A stretch of DNA of 8,520 bases, taken from UBA3263 sp964528425 (GTDB lineage: Bacteria > Bacteroidota > Bacteroidia > Bacteroidales > Muribaculaceae). The translations under genes and the position numbers were made by a program. The notes under the pieces are model-generated. The model made no database searches. It was given only the letters and a program-made list of their open reading frames with translations, and was not told where the DNA came from. This document shows positions 6,860-8,520 of this stretch, one piece after another (positions within the stretch are counted from its first letter, which is position 1; the number at the start of each line of letters is the position of its first letter). The stretch spans positions 1-8,520 of the forward strand of contig CAZGTD010000054.1 in assembly GCA_964528425.1 (NCBI GenBank). Direction: 5' to 3'.

Positions 6860-7951
6860 TTAAGTATCCGGCTTAGCAGAAGGGGGCTTTGGTGCGGGAT
6901 TGGAAATATAGCGCTCATAGTAGCTGAATATCAGCGCCGTTGCCGGCAGAGCAATAATCATGCCCACGATTCCGAGCAATGAGCCCCAAACCGACAGAGC
7001 CAGCAAAATCATTGCAGGATTCAGGCCCATCTCCTTCCCCATGATGTGGGGAGTAATTATATAGTCGCATGTAGGTTGCACTATTGCATAAACCAACAGA
7101 GAAGCGCCAAACATGTGCCAAAACGTTCCATGCCCACCCAAAGAATAAATCAGGCAGATAGCCGCAACAGGAATAACGGTAATATACTGGAAATACGGAA
7201 TCATGTATAGCAGGCCGACGAGAAAGCCCATCGGCACCGCCAACGGAAAGCCGACTATTGAAAATCCGATGCAATATAGAACTATTGCACAGAGCGACAG
7301 CTTGCCTTGACCCCGAAAATAGTGATTCATGCTGTCGGCAACATCGCGCATAACTGCCAGCCCTTGCTCGCGATAGCGCGCAGGAATTATCAGTTTAAAA
7401 CCGCGAACCGTCTGCGGATAGTAAATAACTATGAAAATCAAATATATAATCGCCAGCAGCCAGCTTAATATACTGATAACAGCACTGACCGACTGCCCTA
7501 ATAGCGATGACCCGCGTTCGAGCAGCGACGAAACCGGACCACCGGCCAAAACCCTTTCAACGTTGAGACTGTCGGCCCAATCATGCAAAAAACCGATAAT
7601 CGCCGTGTATTCAGGCGGCAAATCCGCTTTCCCGGAGGCGAGTGCATGAACAATACCCACCAGTTGACCGATATCTTCAACTGTTTTCGGAATGAATAAA
7701 TACCCTACCCCAACTATCACCACGGCAACCTCCAGCAAAGTCAAAACCGACGACCAGACTCGCCCTTTTTCGCGAGTCCATCGTCGGTTCACTTCAACCA
7801 GCGGTTGCAGCAGGTAAGCAACGAAACAGGCAGCAAAAAAAGGAAGCAAAGCATCGCTTAAATAGCCGAGCAAATAAATAACTCCGGCTGCAATACCCAG
7901 ACCGATAATCAGCCAAACTATACGGTCAACTGTCCAGAACTGCCTTTTCAT
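6860..7951 (-). CDS. AI-2E family (PerM-like) membrane transporter
   Basis: This 363-aa polytopic inner-membrane protein is of typical length for the family. Hydrophobic segments lie at about 10-31, 34-51, 66-87, 155-178, 217-235, 240-253, 258-271, 281-299 and 314-343. A large hydrophilic region (about 88-154) sits between the N-terminal and C-terminal membrane blocks, as usual. Family motifs are YFRGQGKLSL (211-220), MIPYFQYITVIPVA (250-263) and PHIMGKEMGLNPAMILLALSVWGSLLG (301-327) followed by GMIIALPATAL. TqsA of E. coli is linked to autoinducer-2 export and other members to Na+/H+ exchange, so the substrate here is unknown; nothing in the neighbourhood (no luxS) ties it to quorum sensing. 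A proline-rich tail ends the protein. The small ORF at 7971-8126 lies 19 bp upstream on the same strand, suggesting cotranscription. Confidence 0.88.
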   Translation of the reverse strand: MKRQFWTVDRIVWLIIGLGIAAGVIYLLGYLSDALLPFFAACFVAYLLQPLVEVNRRWTREKGRVWSSVLTLLEVAVVIVGVGYLFIPKTVEDIGQLVGIVHALASGKADLPPEYTAIIGFLHDWADSLNVERVLAGGPVSSLLERGSSLLGQSVSAVISILSWLLAIIYLIFIVIYYPQTVRGFKLIIPARYREQGLAVMRDVADSMNHYFRGQGKLSLCAIVLYCIGFSIVGFPLAVPMGFLVGLLYMIPYFQYITVIPVAAICLIYSLGGHGTFWHMFGASLLVYAIVQPTCDYIITPHIMGKEMGLNPAMILLALSVWGSLLGIVGMIIALPATALIFSYYERYISNPAPKPPSAKPDT

Positions 7952-7970
7952 CGCCCCCTGAAATAATTAT

Positions 7971-8126
7971 TTAATGGTGAAAACGCTCCAGACGACGCTT
8001 GGCCTTATGAACGTCCTGGGCAAGATGGATTGTTGCAACTGCGGTTGCACCGATAAAAGCCAGCTTAGCGATTTCAAGCGCGCATCTAACTGCATGATGG
8101 CGCACGGAATGATGTTCGTGTTTCAT
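7971..8126 (-). CDS. Small His-rich basic protein, hypothetical (51 aa)
   Basis: An ATG at 8126 opens a 51-codon frame ending in TAA at 7971. The N-terminus is His-rich (MKHEHHSVRHHAVR, five His in the first 11 residues). The middle (about 15-36) is a hydrophobic helix with Ala, Ile and Gly that could span or lie on a membrane (ALEIAKLAFIGATAVATIHLA), and the C-terminus is strongly basic (HKAKRRLERFHH). It lies 19 bp upstream of the AI-2E family gene on the same strand, so it may be the first gene of that transcript. I do not recognise the family. Support for coding is the clean frame, the position and the plausible amphipathic composition. There is no obvious Shine-Dalgarno, and only a weak -7-like element upstream (TAAGTTTA at 8159-8152, minus strand) without a -33. 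Function is unknown. Confidence 0.6.
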   Translation of the reverse strand: MKHEHHSVRHHAVRCALEIAKLAFIGATAVATIHLAQDVHKAKRRLERFHH

Positions 8127-8266
8127 AATACTTAGAATTTGAGTTATAGGTTAAACTTATATCATAATAACCGCCAATCTGCTTAAATTGTTCGGCACAA
8201 AATAAACAACATACCCGCAGGAATAACAGCTGCCACCAAAAAAAATTAAAAAATATTGCCAAAAAA

Positions 8267-8298
8267 CTTGCACAACTCAAAAAAACTCCCTAACTTTG
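8267..8298 (+). promoter_or_regulatory. Sigma-ABfr promoter of tRNA-Lys
   Basis: A -33 CTTG (8267-8270, three of four to TTTG) and a perfect -7 TAACTTTG (8291-8298) are separated by 20 bp. The start would be near 8304, about 20 nt before the mature tRNA 5' end. The upstream segment 8238-8266 is very A-rich and could act as an UP-like element; that is inference. Confidence 0.78.
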
Positions 8299-8324
8299 CA
8301 CCGTTCAAAACGAACACCCCCTCT

Positions 8325-8397
8325 GATTCGCTAGCTCAGCTGGTAGAGCACAACACTTTTAATGTTGGGGTCCTGGGTTCGAGCCCCAGGCGGATCA
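8325..8397 (+). tRNA. tRNA-Lys (anticodon TTT)
   Basis: The 73-nt sequence folds into a complete cloverleaf. The acceptor stem GATTCGC pairs with GCGGATC (one T-G wobble) and the discriminator is A. The D arm is GCTC-AGCTGGTA-GAGC, the anticodon stem CAACA/TGTTG and the loop CTTTTAA with TTT at 8358-8360. The T arm is CTGGG-TTCGAGC-CCCAG. It reads AAA and, by wobble, AAG lysine codons. The 3' CCA is not encoded (CTA follows), so it must be added by tRNA nucleotidyltransferase. Confidence 0.97.
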
Positions 8398-8421
8398 CTA
8401 AGAAGTCCGAACTTCCACCGC

Positions 8422-8462
8422 AAAACGCTGAAAATCACTTGATTTTTAGCGTTTTTCTTTTT
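8422..8462 (+). terminator. Rho-independent terminator of tRNA-Lys
   Basis: A 15-bp stem (8422-8436 with 8441-8455, one G-U pair, four-base loop) contains the core ACGCTG/TAGCGT and is followed by a T-rich run interrupted by one C (8452-8463). It begins 24 nt after the tRNA, so the tRNA appears to be a single-gene transcript. Confidence 0.82.
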
Positions 8463-8501
8463 TGCCCACCCGGCAGAATATAGCGGTTTTCGGCACACCA
8501 G

Positions 8502-8519
8502 CGTGAGTAAATCGTGAGT
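8502..8519. repeat. Short direct repeat at the right edge
   Basis: CGTGAGT occurs at 8502-8508 and again at 8513-8519, separated by AAAT, so the copies are 11 bp apart (about one helical turn). It lies about 105 bp downstream of the tRNA-Lys 3' end and is cut off from further context by the window edge. It could be a protein binding site, for example for an integrase beside a tRNA, or coincidence. Confidence 0.4.
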
Positions 8520-8520
8520 C

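Noticed and set aside
6860..7951. Quorum-sensing autoinducer-2 exporter
   Set aside because: The family name comes from one characterised member. No luxS or signalling gene is nearby, and family members have varied substrates.
8086..8280. Minus-strand 64-codon open frame (starts MSCASFLAIFFNFFWW)
   Set aside because: It overlaps the start of the 51-aa frame in another phase, its hydrophobic start comes from the A/T-rich stretch upstream of tRNA-Lys, and it has no promoter or neighbour support.
8256..8483. Plus-strand 75-codon open frame running through the tRNA
   Set aside because: It covers the tRNA-Lys, its promoter and its terminator, and the peptide segment SLAQLVEHNTFNVGVLGSSP is simply translated tRNA, a common false gene.

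Overview
The window looks like chromosomal DNA from a member of the Bacteroidales (Bacteroidota). Muribaculaceae-like is a guess from protein style. The main support is the promoter type: at least four intergenic regions carry the Bacteroidetes sigma-ABfr pair, TTTG-like at -33 and TAnnTTTG at -7, with 19-20 bp between them, and Shine-Dalgarno sequences are weak or absent. The 533-aa secreted protein also has sequence style and a C-terminal end typical of Bacteroidales surface proteins.

Layout, left to right. (1) The 5' end of a malate dehydrogenase gene (mdh, minus strand) runs off the left edge. (2) A divergent promoter region separates it from a plus-strand operon of riboflavin synthase, an ATP-dependent Lon protease and a VanZ-like membrane protein, joined by ATGA stop/start overlaps. 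(3) A second plus-strand unit has its own well-formed promoter and encodes uridine kinase and an LptB-type ABC ATPase, again joined by ATGA. It ends at a long, perfectly paired hairpin that should act as a terminator in both directions. (4) Converging on that hairpin from the right are minus-strand genes: the 533-aa exported protein, with its own promoter, and further right an AI-2E family (PerM-like) membrane protein preceded by a 51-codon His-rich, basic small ORF. (5) At the right edge are a plus-strand tRNA-Lys(UUU) with a matching promoter and terminator, then about 60 bp of non-coding DNA ending in a short direct repeat.

Most of the content is housekeeping: central carbon metabolism, riboflavin biosynthesis, protein quality control, pyrimidine salvage, LPS export and translation. 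I found no CRISPR array, transposase, toxin-antitoxin pair, defence cluster or biosynthetic cluster, and I do not claim a new multi-gene system. The least explained items are the 51-aa ORF, the exported protein of unknown function, the palindromic element between mdh and the riboflavin synthase operon, and the repeat next to tRNA-Lys.
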